A stretch of DNA of 64,000 nt from Deltaproteobacteria bacterium CSP1-8 (GCA_001443455.1 LDXO01000006.1:1-64000); one strand, 5' to 3'; positions 51,409-60,031 are shown, counted from the first letter of the stretch. A program made the numbers and translations. Notes: generated from the sequence alone by a model not told the origin.

Positions 51409-53268
51409 TTAGGGCACCACGTCGAACCGCGCCATCATGGCATTGTCCTCGTGCTCGAGAACGTGGCAGTGCAAGACGTACTTCCCCGCATAGTCGGCGA
51501 AGCGCATGATAATTCGGACTGTGCCCATAGCGGGGACGTTCACCGTGTCCTTCCACCCGGCGTGGGTCGGCGGGGGAGGATTCCCGTTGATGTCCAAGAT
51601 CTGGAACATGGTCTGATGCGGGTGTGCCGGATGATCCATCATGGACATGTTCCGGAACTCCCAAATCTCCAACGTGCCCAGCTTCGGATCTGCATCCACC
51701 CTGTTGGGATCGAAGGGTTTTCCGTTGATAACCCAGGGGACGCCGCCCATCATACCCATCATGCCGCCAGAGAATGTAAAGCTGCGAGTGCGCACGGCCT
51801 GGCTTGCGCTCAGCTTCTCAAGCGGGCGAAGTTCGAGGGGTAATTGACTGGTGTCCGTCTCTACCCTGTCCACGTCAAAGCGCATAATGTTCGCCGTGCT
51901 CCCTAACCCCAGGGAGTTTTGCAGCACTACGGAGCTGCCCACGGGGAGTGACGAAAAATCCACTATGATATCCGCACGCTCTGCCGGAGCCAGTACGAGG
52001 GAGGTCACTTTGACCGGCGCGGGTAGGAACCCTCCCTCCATGCCGAGCACATGGAAGAGTTGGCCGTTGCTCAAGGCGATCTGGTACTTGCGCATATTGG
52101 ATCCATTCAGCACACGGAAGCGGTACTTGCGGGAGGCAACCTTGAAATTGGGTTGTATGGTGCCGTTCACGAGAATTGCGTTGCCCGTCTCTCCATTCCG
52201 GCTGCCGGTGTAAACAAGCTTCCCGGTCGAATCGAAGTTGCGGTCCTGGATGACCAACGGTATTTCGTAGGCGCCACTCGGCAGCCCCAGACCGTCCTCG
52301 TAGTCGTCCGTCAGGATGTAAAACCCCGCCATCCCGAACCATACATGGGGGCCGGTATAGCCCATGAGGTGGTCGTGGTACCAAAGTGTGGCCGGCAGCT
52401 GGTTGTTCGGATAGGTATATCTGCGGGTCGCGCCCGGCGGTACTGTGTCCGTCGGGAAGCCGTCCTCGGAAGAGGGTACATGTCCGCCGTGCAGGTGAAT
52501 GGCGACATCGCCGGGTGCGCCGCCGAGGGTGGTTACCGGAAGACCGTTGGAGTGGCTCATGACGACCTGACGTCCCACACGCGCCCGGATGGTAGGGCCG
52601 GGAGTGAGACCGTTGAAGCCCATGATGCGGGTCAACTTGCCAGGAATGATCTCGACATCCGCCTCGCGAAGGGCAAGGTCATAGGAATCGGTCGTGCTCG
52701 TCCTCGAGGTCGGATTCAATACGGGCGGGATGTTGAGAGTCTGTGTGAACGGGTTATCGCCTGCGCCGAAAAGGAAAGGCGGAATCGACCGGTTCTCTCC
52801 CCCCGCCATCACACCGGGACACTCCATGGGGTTGTTCGCAGGGGTAGCCGTGCCCCCGCTGAGGTTCGGATTCACCAAGCCGAGGTTGATGGTCTGGCCG
52901 TTTGCATCGATGGTGATCCGGAAAACGTTCGTCGTTCCCACGTAGACGGGGAAGATTCTCCCGTCATTCCCCGCCCCCTCGTTTTCCATCAGGTAAAACC
53001 GGTAACTTTTCCCCGTCGGCAAGGTCATGCTGAACGTCTTCGGGGTGCCGGAGGCCGTAGCGCGGGCCGCTTCGAGATCCGTGCCGTCGTCAACGGCGAT
53101 GACTGCCGTTCCCGAAACCTGCCCTTGGATCGTGGCGGTTCCTGCGGTCGTGCCGGTTCCACCGCTATCCCCTACCGTACCGCTGCCCCCTCTGCCGCCG
53201 CATGCGGCAAGCATTATGGCCATGATTGTGATGGACAGAAACCCCTCGATTATTCTTTTTCCCTTCAT
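51409..53268 (-). CDS. Exported multicopper oxidase lipoprotein
   Basis: 619 residues. A lipoprotein signal (IMAIMLAACGG) is followed by the 165-residue shared N-terminal module. Then come three cupredoxin-like domains with the copper motifs IHLHGGHVPS, LWYHDHLMGY, DHPAHPHQTMF and HCHVLEHEDNAMM; the last holds the T1 Cys/His/Met ligands. All four clusters are present, so it should oxidise a metal or organic substrate with O2. The Met-rich loop SGGMMGMMGG before a T1 segment resembles copper-oxidising members. ATG 53268 is chosen; the frame extends to 53301. Confidence 0.88.
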   Translation of the reverse strand: MKGKRIIEGFLSITIMAIMLAACGGRGGSGTVGDSGGTGTTAGTATIQGQVSGTAVIAVDDGTDLEAARATASGTPKTFSMTLPTGKSYRFYLMENEGAGNDGRIFPVYVGTTNVFRITIDANGQTINLGLVNPNLSGGTATPANNPMECPGVMAGGENRSIPPFLFGAGDNPFTQTLNIPPVLNPTSRTSTTDSYDLALREADVEIIPGKLTRIMGFNGLTPGPTIRARVGRQVVMSHSNGLPVTTLGGAPGDVAIHLHGGHVPSSEDGFPTDTVPPGATRRYTYPNNQLPATLWYHDHLMGYTGPHVWFGMAGFYILTDDYEDGLGLPSGAYEIPLVIQDRNFDSTGKLVYTGSRNGETGNAILVNGTIQPNFKVASRKYRFRVLNGSNMRKYQIALSNGQLFHVLGMEGGFLPAPVKVTSLVLAPAERADIIVDFSSLPVGSSVVLQNSLGLGSTANIMRFDVDRVETDTSQLPLELRPLEKLSASQAVRTRSFTFSGGMMGMMGGVPWVINGKPFDPNRVDADPKLGTLEIWEFRNMSMMDHPAHPHQTMFQILDINGNPPPPTHAGWKDTVNVPAMGTVRIIMRFADYAGKYVLHCHVLEHEDNAMMARFDVVP

Positions 53269-53358
53269 CCCTTCCTCCCGGCAAAACGATTTATGGTGCA
53301 TCCGACTTTCCGGTGTTTCCCGATCCGTTGCTCCCCGGGGAACGTCAGAAGCGGTATC
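52764..53358. repeat. Duplicated module, copy 1
   Basis: It contains the last codons of the barrel gene (CGTCAGAAGCGGTATC), a spacer with TTCCTCCCGGCAAAACGATT, and the oxidase's signal and N-terminal 165 codons. Copy 2 at 50735-51342 keeps the barrel tail without the barrel, so copy 1 is the likely original. Confidence 0.7.
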
Positions 53359-54190
53359 CGACTCCCAGGAAACCGGAGTGGGATGAACTGGATCCGAGGT
53401 CCCCGAGCCGATCGGTGAACGTATAGCTGGCGGCGGAAAAAACCTTCTTCGTCCAGTCGATCCCTGCCGTTACCCCAACGGCGTGACGGTTCACACGTTC
53501 CCTGACCACCTCGGTCCCGAAGGCGGTGGAAAACATGGAATGCATTCCTCCTCCGAAACCGCCCGTTCCCCCCTGGACGGACGGAGAAGTTCCCACGGAT
53601 CGGAAGGAATCCCCCCGGGAAAATTCGTACCCAAGCTCCGTATAGAAGGTGCGCGTCCAGTTCCGGCCGAGAAAGGCTCCCAGCGCGTGTTCCGTGAAGG
53701 AGAACGTGTCGGCATTTGCCCGGCTGTCCGCGTAGGTGTAATACTCCCCCAGGTAGAAATCGGAGGGGAGTTGTTGCTTTACCAGGAACTTTCCTCCGAA
53801 GGCGACTGCGGACTGGTTGGAGTCCCGTACTCCTTTTGCCCGGAGAAACGGAGCTCCCGTGATTATCCAGCCGGGGCGGTAGAAATAGACAAGACCGGGA
53901 GAAAACGTGATCGTCGCATAATCGAGATCGTTCAAACTTGCATAGGCAGCCGCTTCCCCCACCGCGGAAAACGACCAGTCCAGCCGGGTCTCTCCGTCGG
54001 GTTCACGACCGTAAGCAGCGTATCCCTGCAGGTAGGAATCGCTCTTCCCGCCGGAGATCGACCGGCTTACGTCCGTGTCGAATCCGACCTTGGCGCCCGT
54101 TTCCCAACCGGCGGAGACGGACCCCGCTTCCACCAATGAAATCGCTGCGATTACACCCACGCAAAATGCGAACCTGCGGATTGTGAACAT
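53345..54190 (-). CDS. Outer-membrane beta-barrel protein of the oxidase cluster
   Basis: 281 residues with a signal peptide (FAFCVGVIAAISLVEAGSVSA) and strand pairs throughout (WETGAKVGFDTDVSRSI, TRLDWSFSAVGEAAAYASL, TFYTELGYEFSRGDSF), ending in SGFLGVGYRF with the C-terminal Phe that guides barrel assembly. It may form a porin for substrate or a surface platform for the oxidase. The relic of its last codons upstream of the lipoprotein gene shows the region was duplicated. Confidence 0.8.
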   Translation of the reverse strand: MFTIRRFAFCVGVIAAISLVEAGSVSAGWETGAKVGFDTDVSRSISGGKSDSYLQGYAAYGREPDGETRLDWSFSAVGEAAAYASLNDLDYATITFSPGLVYFYRPGWIITGAPFLRAKGVRDSNQSAVAFGGKFLVKQQLPSDFYLGEYYTYADSRANADTFSFTEHALGAFLGRNWTRTFYTELGYEFSRGDSFRSVGTSPSVQGGTGGFGGGMHSMFSTAFGTEVVRERVNRHAVGVTAGIDWTKKVFSAASYTFTDRLGDLGSSSSHSGFLGVGYRF

Positions 54191-54227
54191 TCCTTGATTC
54201 CTTCCTCACGCTTGATTGACCGGTGAT

Positions 54228-54839
54228 TTACCGATGTCGACCGCCCATGCCGCCGGTTCCGCCGGGACCGCTTCCCATTCCTCCGCCCCCCCGCATGGGG
54301 GAGCCGGAGTCGCCCGGAGCTCCCATCCCGCCTGTCTTGGGCCCTTTCCAAAGCGGGAACCCGCCGTCGTTGCGCAGTTCCATGGGTCGGTCCGATGACC
54401 CGATCCGGATCTGCTGGGCGATGATGTACAGGTTCGAGTCCTGGCCAAGCGTCTTGGACCCGCGGACCCGGATTTCCGTGCCATCGGGAAGTTCGGCATT
54501 CAAGTCCTTCCAGAACCACTTCGGCGAAGCCAATACCGTGTAGGTTGCCTTCCCGGTTTCCAGCCGAAACCGCACCGGACCCCGCTCCGGAACGGACAGC
54601 CCGTAGGCCTTTCCACGGACCTCTCCCACCGTGTTCGGGTCGAACCCGCCGGGATAATGGATGCCGCTCCCTTCCAGCACCGCATCTCTTTCTTCCGCCT
54701 GCGCCGTTTCGAGCGCCGGGGGAAGGAATGCAGTCAGAAAGAAAAGAAGCAGCAGAACGAGAAGTCGCCCCCTGCCGATCTTCAGGATTGTTAAGCACCC
54801 TGTTCGAACGGGGGCCGTATCCTTCGCAATCCGTTTCAA
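54228..54839 (-). CDS. Exported OB-fold-like protein, Gly/Met-rich tail
   Basis: About 203 residues from TTG 54839 (GGAGG seven bases upstream). A hydrophobic export segment (LLVLLLLFFLTAFLPPALETAQA) is followed by a small beta domain (GEVRGKAYGLSVPERGPVRF, YTVLASPKWFWKDLNAEL, GTEIRVRGSKTLGQDSNLYI) resembling OB-fold magnesium/metal-chelate proteins. The tail GGMGAPGDSGSPMRGGGGMG is probably disordered. It is the first gene after the sigma-54 promoter and so the head of the oxidase operon. Family not recognised. Confidence 0.7.
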   Translation of the reverse strand: MKRIAKDTAPVRTGCLTILKIGRGRLLVLLLLFFLTAFLPPALETAQAEERDAVLEGSGIHYPGGFDPNTVGEVRGKAYGLSVPERGPVRFRLETGKATYTVLASPKWFWKDLNAELPDGTEIRVRGSKTLGQDSNLYIIAQQIRIGSSDRPMELRNDGGFPLWKGPKTGGMGAPGDSGSPMRGGGGMGSGPGGTGGMGGRHR

Positions 54840-54878
54840 CTTTCTGCCTCCAATAGGGATTGACTGCCACACAGAGGC

Positions 54879-54894
54879 AGCAAGGAGGATGCCA
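54879..54894 (-). promoter_or_regulatory. Sigma-54 (-24/-12) promoter of the oxidase operon
   Basis: On the minus strand TGGCATC-CTCC-TTGCT fits the sigma-54 consensus TGGCACG-N4-TTGCW, with GG and GC in the required 10-base register. The predicted start is near 54868, giving a leader of about 30 bases before the TTG at 54839. Confidence 0.75.
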
Positions 54895-54979
54895 GCCACG
54901 TTCGGAGAATGGACCTGGCGAAACCAAAGAGGATTTGTTGCCGTTCCCGAATCTTCCCGGAGGTTCGTCCGGCGATGGA

Positions 54980-55015
54980 GTGCAATCCCTGCACCCCGAT
55001 GCGCAGAGTTTGCAC
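54980..55015. promoter_or_regulatory. Inverted-repeat enhancer (UAS) for the NtrC-type regulator
   Basis: GTGCAA-N3-CTGC at 54980-54992 and its mirror GCAG-N3-TTGCAC at 55003-55015 form a 36-bp dyad, about 130 bases upstream of the predicted sigma-54 start. It lies just after the stop codon of the regulator gene. Position and symmetry are those of an enhancer for an activator of the NtrC family. Confidence 0.65.
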
Positions 55016-55020
55016 TTCTC

Positions 55021-56349
55021 CTACAGGCCGTACTCCTTGATCCGGTATTGGAGGGTGCGCAGGGAAATGCCGAGGATCCGCGCCGCCTGTTTGCGGTTCC
55101 CCCCCGTTTCGTCGAGCACTTTCCGGATGGTTTCCCGTTCGTTCGCCTTTAGGACGCTATCCTCGGGGGCCAGGGGGACGAGTGGCGGTTCCAGGTTCAG
55201 GTGTGTCACCCCGATCTCGCCTTGTGCGAGAATTACGGCGCGCTCGATCACGTTCTGCAACTCCCGCACGTTGCCCGGCCAGGGATAATTTTCAAGGGCC
55301 GACCGGGCTCCGGGGGAAAATCCGGAAATCGATTTGCCGAAAGCGGCGGTGAACTTTTTCAGGAAATAATCCGCCAGGGGAAGAATGGCCTCCCTGCGTT
55401 CCGCCAGGGAAGGAAGGGCGACCGGAAAGACGTTCAGCCGGTAATAGAGATCCTCCCGGAACCGCGCTGCGGCGACCTCCGCCTTGAGGTTCTTGTTCGT
55501 GGCCGCGACGATCCGCACATCCACGGAGAGGGGCCTCATCCCCCCCACCCTCTCGAACTCCTTCTCCTGAAGCACCCTGAGGAGCTTCACCTGGACAGCC
55601 GTGGAGATCTCCCCGATCTCGTCCAGGAAAATCGTTCCCCCGTCGGCGAGCTCGAACCTCCCCTTCCGGGCCGACACGGCTCCGGTGAACGCCCCCCGCT
55701 CGTGGCCGAAGAGCTCGCTCTCCAGGAGGTTCTCCGCCAAGGCGGCGCAGTGCACGGCGACGAAGGGCCCTTCCCGCCGGGGGCTCAGATCATGGATCAC
55801 CCTGGCGATGAGTTCCTTCCCTGTCCCGCTTTGTCCAGTGACGAGCACGGTGGTCGCGGCGGGAGCTACGTCGCTCACCAGCTTCCGCACATGCTCCATT
55901 TTTTCGCCGAGGAAAATCGTCTCCGCCGACGGGAACTGCCTGCCCAGCTCTTCCGACAGGAGGGTGATTTTCGTTTCCGCCTCGGCTTCCCGAAGGACAC
56001 GGCCGATGACATGCCGCAGTTCGCCGGGGTCGCGGAACGGCTTGGTGAGGTAATCGGAGGCCCCCGCCTTCATCGCCTCAACGGCGCTCCCGATGGAACC
56101 GTAGGCGGTGATGATGATCCACCGGACGTCGGGGCGCGCCTTCTTCCCCTCTAGCATCAGGGCCAACCCGGACATGTCCGGCATTCGCAGGTCGGTGATG
56201 ACGAGATCGAAATCGGAGCCCGGAAGCTTTGCAAGCCCCTCGGCTCCGTTCCGCGCCTCCTCGACCCCGTACCCTTCCTCCCGGAGGACGGAGGAGAGAA
56301 AGGAGCGCATCAGCTCGTCGTCGTCGACGACCAGGATTTTTTTCGGCAT
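55021..56349 (-). CDS. NtrC-family sigma-54-dependent response regulator
   Basis: The 442-residue protein has a receiver domain with phosphoacceptor Asp in VITDLRMPDMSG near residue 53, an AAA+ domain with Walker A GQSGTGKE, the sigma-54 contact loop GAFTGA and ERREAILPLADYFL, and a Fis-type helix-turn-helix at the end (NRKQAARILGISLRTLQYRIKE). It activates sigma-54 promoters when phosphorylated. It is paired with the sensor kinase one base upstream and faces the dyad at 54980-55015. Confidence 0.92.
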   Translation of the reverse strand: MPKKILVVDDDELMRSFLSSVLREEGYGVEEARNGAEGLAKLPGSDFDLVITDLRMPDMSGLALMLEGKKARPDVRWIIITAYGSIGSAVEAMKAGASDYLTKPFRDPGELRHVIGRVLREAEAETKITLLSEELGRQFPSAETIFLGEKMEHVRKLVSDVAPAATTVLVTGQSGTGKELIARVIHDLSPRREGPFVAVHCAALAENLLESELFGHERGAFTGAVSARKGRFELADGGTIFLDEIGEISTAVQVKLLRVLQEKEFERVGGMRPLSVDVRIVAATNKNLKAEVAAARFREDLYYRLNVFPVALPSLAERREAILPLADYFLKKFTAAFGKSISGFSPGARSALENYPWPGNVRELQNVIERAVILAQGEIGVTHLNLEPPLVPLAPEDSVLKANERETIRKVLDETGGNRKQAARILGISLRTLQYRIKEYGL

Positions 56350-56350
56350 T

Positions 56351-57619
56351 TCACCCTTCCCCCGGGATCGGAAGATGGATGGCGAGGACGGCCCCACCCT
56401 CTTCCCGGTTGGAAAGCTCGATCCCGCCCTTCATCCCATCGATCACTTTCTTCGAGTATGCCAGTCCCAGACCGGTGCCGTCCGTCTTCGTGGTATGGAA
56501 AGGGGAGAACAACCGGGGCAGTTCCGCGGCGGGAATGCCGGGACCGGTATCCTCGATCCGGATGACCAGCCGATGTCTCTCCGGCCGCGCGGTAATCTTC
56601 AGGACTCCGCCCCCCCCCATCGCCTGGATGGCATTCCGCACGCCGTTGACCAGTACGCGGCGCAGTTTATCGGGATCCGCGAGCGCGCGCATGCCGGGAA
56701 CCGTCTTCACTTCGACTTTCCCCGCCCAGCCGGAAGCCTCCGCGGCAACGGTTTCCTTGAGGAGGGGGATCGGATCGACGGGCTCGGCGGAGTAGCTTTC
56801 CTCCCGGGAGAAAAGGAGGAGGTCGTTCACCAGGGACTCGATCCGTTCCGTGCCCCGGAGAACGATCCCAAGGGCCTTCTTGCGGGGGTCTTCCTCCTCG
56901 ACCTTCTCGTCCACCCATTGCGTGTATCCCTTGACGCTCCCCAACGCATTCCGGATCTCGTGGGCGAGCGTGGCGGTCATCTGCCCGATGAGGGCCAGGC
57001 GTTCCCTCCGCTCCACTTCGGCATGAAGCCTGAGGTGGCGGGTCAACACCCGCTCGAGCGCGATCCCGACCGCCCACAAGAGGAGAAGGACGGCGCCCAC
57101 CGTCCACCACATCTTGCGGGCATCGGAGAGAATCCGGTCCGCCTGGGTGGTATGGAGGACGAGACGCAGGATCTCCGCCTTTCCGTCCGGGCTGCGGAGG
57201 AGGTAGTTGAATTCATAGGCAGGGAGGCCGGTACCGAGACTGACCCGCCTTCCATAGGTCTTTCCCGACCGCAGCCATTCCTCGAGGCCCGTCTCCTGAA
57301 GCTTCGTGCCTGCCAGCCCCGGGTTCGAGTGGAAGAGGACCGTGCCATCCTCTCCGGCGATCAGCGCATACGCCACCACCCGGTCGGAAAGGATGTCCCG
57401 GATCTCCCCCTCCGCGCGGATTCCGCCCGCCCGAAGCGCGGTCTCCGCGGAGGTGGAAAGGGCCAGGGCCGTGCTCTCCAACGAGATTTCCGCGAGGGTT
57501 TGCGCGGTGCGTGCGTTCAGTCTCGTGGCGTAGAGGACGGCGGCCGAGGACAGCAGAAGAAACGTGAAGAGAGCCGCCCTCAACGCCCCGGGAAGGGAAG
57601 GTCGCAACTTCGTCACCAT
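56351..57619 (-). CDS. Sensor histidine kinase (ZraS/HydH-like layout)
   Basis: The 422-residue protein has an N-terminal helix, a periplasmic sensor (AEGEIRDILSDRVVAYALIAGEDGT, VLFHSNPGLAGTKL), a second helix near residue 195 (WWTVGAVLLLLWAVGIAL), then HisKA (LIGQMTATLAHEIRNALGSV, with phospho-His) and HATPase (NGVRNAIQAMGGGG; DTGPGIP; GTGLGLAYSKKV). This is the ZraS-like layout, a family that responds to zinc or envelope stress. The signal here is unknown. ATG 57619 is preferred over a longer frame to 57787. Confidence 0.88.
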   Translation of the reverse strand: MVTKLRPSLPGALRAALFTFLLLSSAAVLYATRLNARTAQTLAEISLESTALALSTSAETALRAGGIRAEGEIRDILSDRVVAYALIAGEDGTVLFHSNPGLAGTKLQETGLEEWLRSGKTYGRRVSLGTGLPAYEFNYLLRSPDGKAEILRLVLHTTQADRILSDARKMWWTVGAVLLLLWAVGIALERVLTRHLRLHAEVERRERLALIGQMTATLAHEIRNALGSVKGYTQWVDEKVEEEDPRKKALGIVLRGTERIESLVNDLLLFSREESYSAEPVDPIPLLKETVAAEASGWAGKVEVKTVPGMRALADPDKLRRVLVNGVRNAIQAMGGGGVLKITARPERHRLVIRIEDTGPGIPAAELPRLFSPFHTTKTDGTGLGLAYSKKVIDGMKGGIELSNREEGGAVLAIHLPIPGEG

Positions 57620-57767
57620 TTCTGGAGTATCCGCCTTCTGTCGCAAATCGCAATTTCGTGGTTTTCGATGCAATTTGCAGGATATATGGTTTGCCCCTTT
57701 GTTCCGCGGTTGGCAGAAATTCAAAAAAGCGGGTGCTCCAGGGAAAGGTAAAGGAACGCGGCACGTT

Positions 57768-57801
57768 GGTAAGGGAACCCCGTGCAAGGGGCTTCCTTAC
57801 C
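57768..57801. terminator. Long hairpin downstream of the OsmC gene
   Basis: GGTAAGG (57768) pairs with CCTTACC (57795-57801), with an inner CCCC/GGGG segment, so a stem of about 14 bp with a small internal loop. It lies just past the OsmC stop on the minus strand. There is no T-run, so a terminator role is tentative. Confidence 0.35.
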
Positions 57802-57816
57802 TGGGTACCTCGCATG

Positions 57817-58374
57817 CTACGTGTTTTCAATAGTCAGGGAGACGGGCACCGTGTTCCGGACGATGTCAAGAACGGGCGACGTCCGCTGCACGTATGCCCA
57901 AAGTTCCTCCAGCTTTTCCCGCGGAGCATCGCTTTTCACCCTGCAACTCAGACGAATATTCTGGTACCCGGGGCGCACCCGGTCGGATAACCCGAGGAAT
58001 CCATGCAAATCGATATCGCCTTGCATGGAGAAGCTAAGCGACTCAACCTTGATGTCCCGGGCGGCTGCGTTGTACACGATCCCCACCGTAAGGCACGAGG
58101 CCAGTGCGGAGAGAACGGTCTCAACGGCATTCGGTCCCGCGTTTGAGCCAAGCAATACGGGCGGCTCATCACCTTCAAGGACGAACGGAGAGTTCCGCGA
58201 CGCATCCTCGGCTCCGGCACCATAGAAACCTTGGATCTTCGTTCGCGAGTGACCGCCGTCAACCCATTCCGTAACGGCACGGAATTGAAAGCGGGCCAGG
58301 TCCGGATTCTCCTTGATTGCATTTATTGTCCCAACCAGTTGATCGACATTAATGCCGTGCACCATCGTGCCCAT
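57817..58374 (-). CDS. OsmC-family protein
   Basis: The 185-residue protein has the OsmC pattern: LLGSNAGPNAVETVLSALASCLTVGIVYNAAARDIKVES, with a Cys in ASCL and an Asn/Glu pair before it, near residues 95-130. OsmC/Ohr enzymes reduce hydroperoxides with a Cys pair; here the second Cys sits in LSCRVK. GAAAGGGGG precedes the ATG at 58374. It may relate to peroxide or sulfur stress; an isolated gene without regulator. Confidence 0.8.
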   Translation of the reverse strand: MGTMVHGINVDQLVGTINAIKENPDLARFQFRAVTEWVDGGHSRTKIQGFYGAGAEDASRNSPFVLEGDEPPVLLGSNAGPNAVETVLSALASCLTVGIVYNAAARDIKVESLSFSMQGDIDLHGFLGLSDRVRPGYQNIRLSCRVKSDAPREKLEELWAYVQRTSPVLDIVRNTVPVSLTIENT

Positions 58375-58685
58375 GCTATTCCCCCTTTCGCCGGGCCTGC
58401 CATCCGCCACCTTTCATTAGATTATGAAGCGAGAGCATGGTTTCCCCGCCGGTCATCCCTTTCCCGTCCCGTCCTCCACTCCTCATGAGGAGGATCGGCA
58501 TCTTGCCGCTACCTATTTGGGAACCGTCTCAGTGCGGTCGCAAGCCATTCTTCGGGGGGAACGCCAGTTGTCTATCCATCCACAGAGTAGGTCCGGCAGC
58601 CGAAAAAAAGTGAGTCTCCCTGACTGCCGGGCTCGATTTCCGCGCCGATCAAGTGAATCGACGGGATGCAGAGAAACCTCGACAA
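58375..58685. other. Intergenic stretch without a recognised gene
   Basis: 311 bases upstream of the OsmC gene. A loose inverted repeat CCGGCAG (58593-58599) / CTGCCGG (58624-58630) is present. No protein, RNA or repeat family is recognised; together with the pseudogene to its right it looks like decayed DNA. Confidence 0.45.
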
Positions 58686-58859
58686 TTAGGCGGCTTCGGG
58701 ATCCGGCACCTCGACCGCCCTGATTTCCCTCCGGATTCCCTCCTGTTCAAGGACTTACTACACCATGGTCATAGCTCGATCGAAGTTGGGGCACCCTTCG
58801 AAATAGACCACTTCCACCCTCTCCGGTTTCCTACCCTCCGCAACCATGGCAAGAAGCAT
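58686..58859 (-). pseudogene. Relic of a small thioredoxin-like protein gene
   Basis: From ATG 58859 the frame reads MLLAMVAEGRKPERVEVVYF then EGCPNFDRAMTMV, two stop codons (TAG TAA), and VLEQEGIRREIRAVEVPDPEAA to a stop at 58686. The V-x-Y-F-E-G-C-P-N motif and the following helix-strand pattern are those of a small thioredoxin-fold family common near mercury or arsenic genes. The two in-frame stops and short length show it is dead. Confidence 0.65.
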
Positions 58860-58924
58860 TTCCCCTCTGAAACCGATGCCGCCTTAATGTCTACAAAGTA
58901 AATGGACATAGATATTATATAATC

Positions 58925-58952
58925 TTGACATTCCAGTTTGCCGCCCTATAAT
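58925..58952 (+). promoter_or_regulatory. Consensus sigma-70 promoter of the cysHDN locus
   Basis: TTGACA (58925-58930) and TATAAT (58947-58952) are both perfect and 16 bases apart, with an A/T-rich region before them. The start would be near 58959, about 27 bases before the DUF2061 gene. Its strength is unusual for this window. Confidence 0.75.
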
Positions 58953-58985
58953 CCTATTTACTCTATTTGGTTAATGGACTATTAG

Positions 58986-59207
58986 ATGGATACCCACAGG
59001 CGGAGTTTCCTGAAAACCATCAGCTGGCGTCTGGTGGCCACGGTGGTCACGGCGGTGGTCACCCTGGCGCTCACCGGGCGGATCGATTACGCCGTCACGG
59101 TCGGGCTTGGAGACACCTTCGTGAAGTTCTTCATTTATTACCTGCACGAACGGATGTGGTCGAGAATCCGGTTCGGCCGGCTCGTCCCTCCAGAGTACCA
59201 GATCTGA
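58986..59207 (+). CDS. DUF2061 small membrane protein
   Basis: The 73-residue protein has RSFLKTISWRLVATVVTAVVTLALTG, then a second hydrophobic helix ending FVKFFIYYLHERMW and SRI-FGR. This is the DUF2061 family, often encoded at sulfate-assimilation loci. It likely has two membrane helices. Function is unknown. It is first in the cysH-cysD-cysN run, right behind the strong promoter. Confidence 0.88.
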   Translation: MDTHRRSFLKTISWRLVATVVTAVVTLALTGRIDYAVTVGLGDTFVKFFIYYLHERMWSRIRFGRLVPPEYQI

Positions 59208-59252
59208 GGCCGAACCGGCCGCGGCGCGAAGAAGGAAGAGGAGAAGAGAAGG

Positions 59253-60029
59253 ATGATCCCACCCATCGGGCAGGCTGGAAATCTCGCGGAACGCTTCCGT
59301 GGGAGACCGCCGGAAAACGTTCTCGCTTGGGTGCTGTCTGAATATCATCCGCGCATCGCCCTCGCGTCGAGCTTCAGCAGGGAGGATATCGTCCTCATCG
59401 CGATGATGACGGACATCCGGGCGGATGCGCGGGTATTTGCCCTGGACACCGGGCGGCTCAACGAGGAGACGTACGAGGCGGCGGAGGCCGTGCGGAGGAA
59501 CCTTGGCGTCTCCATCGAGTGGCATTTTCCGGACAGGGAGGCGGTCGAGCAACTCGAGCGGACGAAGGGACTCCACTCCTTCCGGGAAAGTCTGGAAAAC
59601 CGTCACGAGTGCTGCCGGATCCGGAAGGTGGAGCCCTTGGCCCGCGCCCTGTCGGGACTTCGGGCATGGGTGACGGGTCAGCGCAAAGACCAGAGCATAA
59701 CCCGGGCGGCCCTGCCGGTTTTCGAGATCGACGGGGCGCACGGCGGGATCCTCAAGATCAACCCGTTGGCCGACTGGAGCGATGAACAGGTCCGGTCGTT
59801 CGTCCGGGAGCGCGGCCTTCCCTATAACCGGCTGCACGACATGGGGTACCCCTCGATCGGCTGCGCCCCCTGCACGCGGTCCATCCTCCACGGAGAGGAT
59901 CCCCGGGCGGGACGTTGGTGGTGGGAGAGGCCGGAGCACAAGGAGTGCGGGCTCCACCAATCGTCTCACGGGGCCGACCGGAAGGAACCGCCAGTCCCGC
60001 CCCTCGGGCGCAAGAAAAGAGACCGGTGA
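59253..60029 (+). CDS. cysH: Adenylyl-sulfate (APS) reductase
   Basis: The 258-residue protein has [14 protein letters not shown] (PP-loop region), then the [11 protein letters not shown] and GCAPCTRSI cysteine pairs that bind a [4Fe-4S] cluster. The catalytic Cys is in KECGLH near the C-terminus. Presence of both Cys pairs marks the APS-using type rather than PAPS reductase. It reduces APS to sulfite with thioredoxin. RBS GAGAAGAGAAGG precedes ATG 59253; cysD begins at its stop. Confidence 0.92.
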   Translation: MIPPIGQAGNLAERFRGRPPENVLAWVLSEYHPRIALASSFSREDIVLIAMMTDIRADARVFALDTGRLNEETYEAAEAVRRNLGVSIEWHFPDREAVEQLERTKGLHSFRESLENRHECCRIRKVEPLARALSGLRAWVTGQRKDQSITRAALPVFEIDGAHGGILKINPLADWSDEQVRSFVRERGLPYNRLHDMGYPSIGCAPCTRSILHGEDPRAGRWWWERPEHKECGLHQSSHGADRKEPPVPPLGRKKRDR

Positions 60030-60031
60030 GC

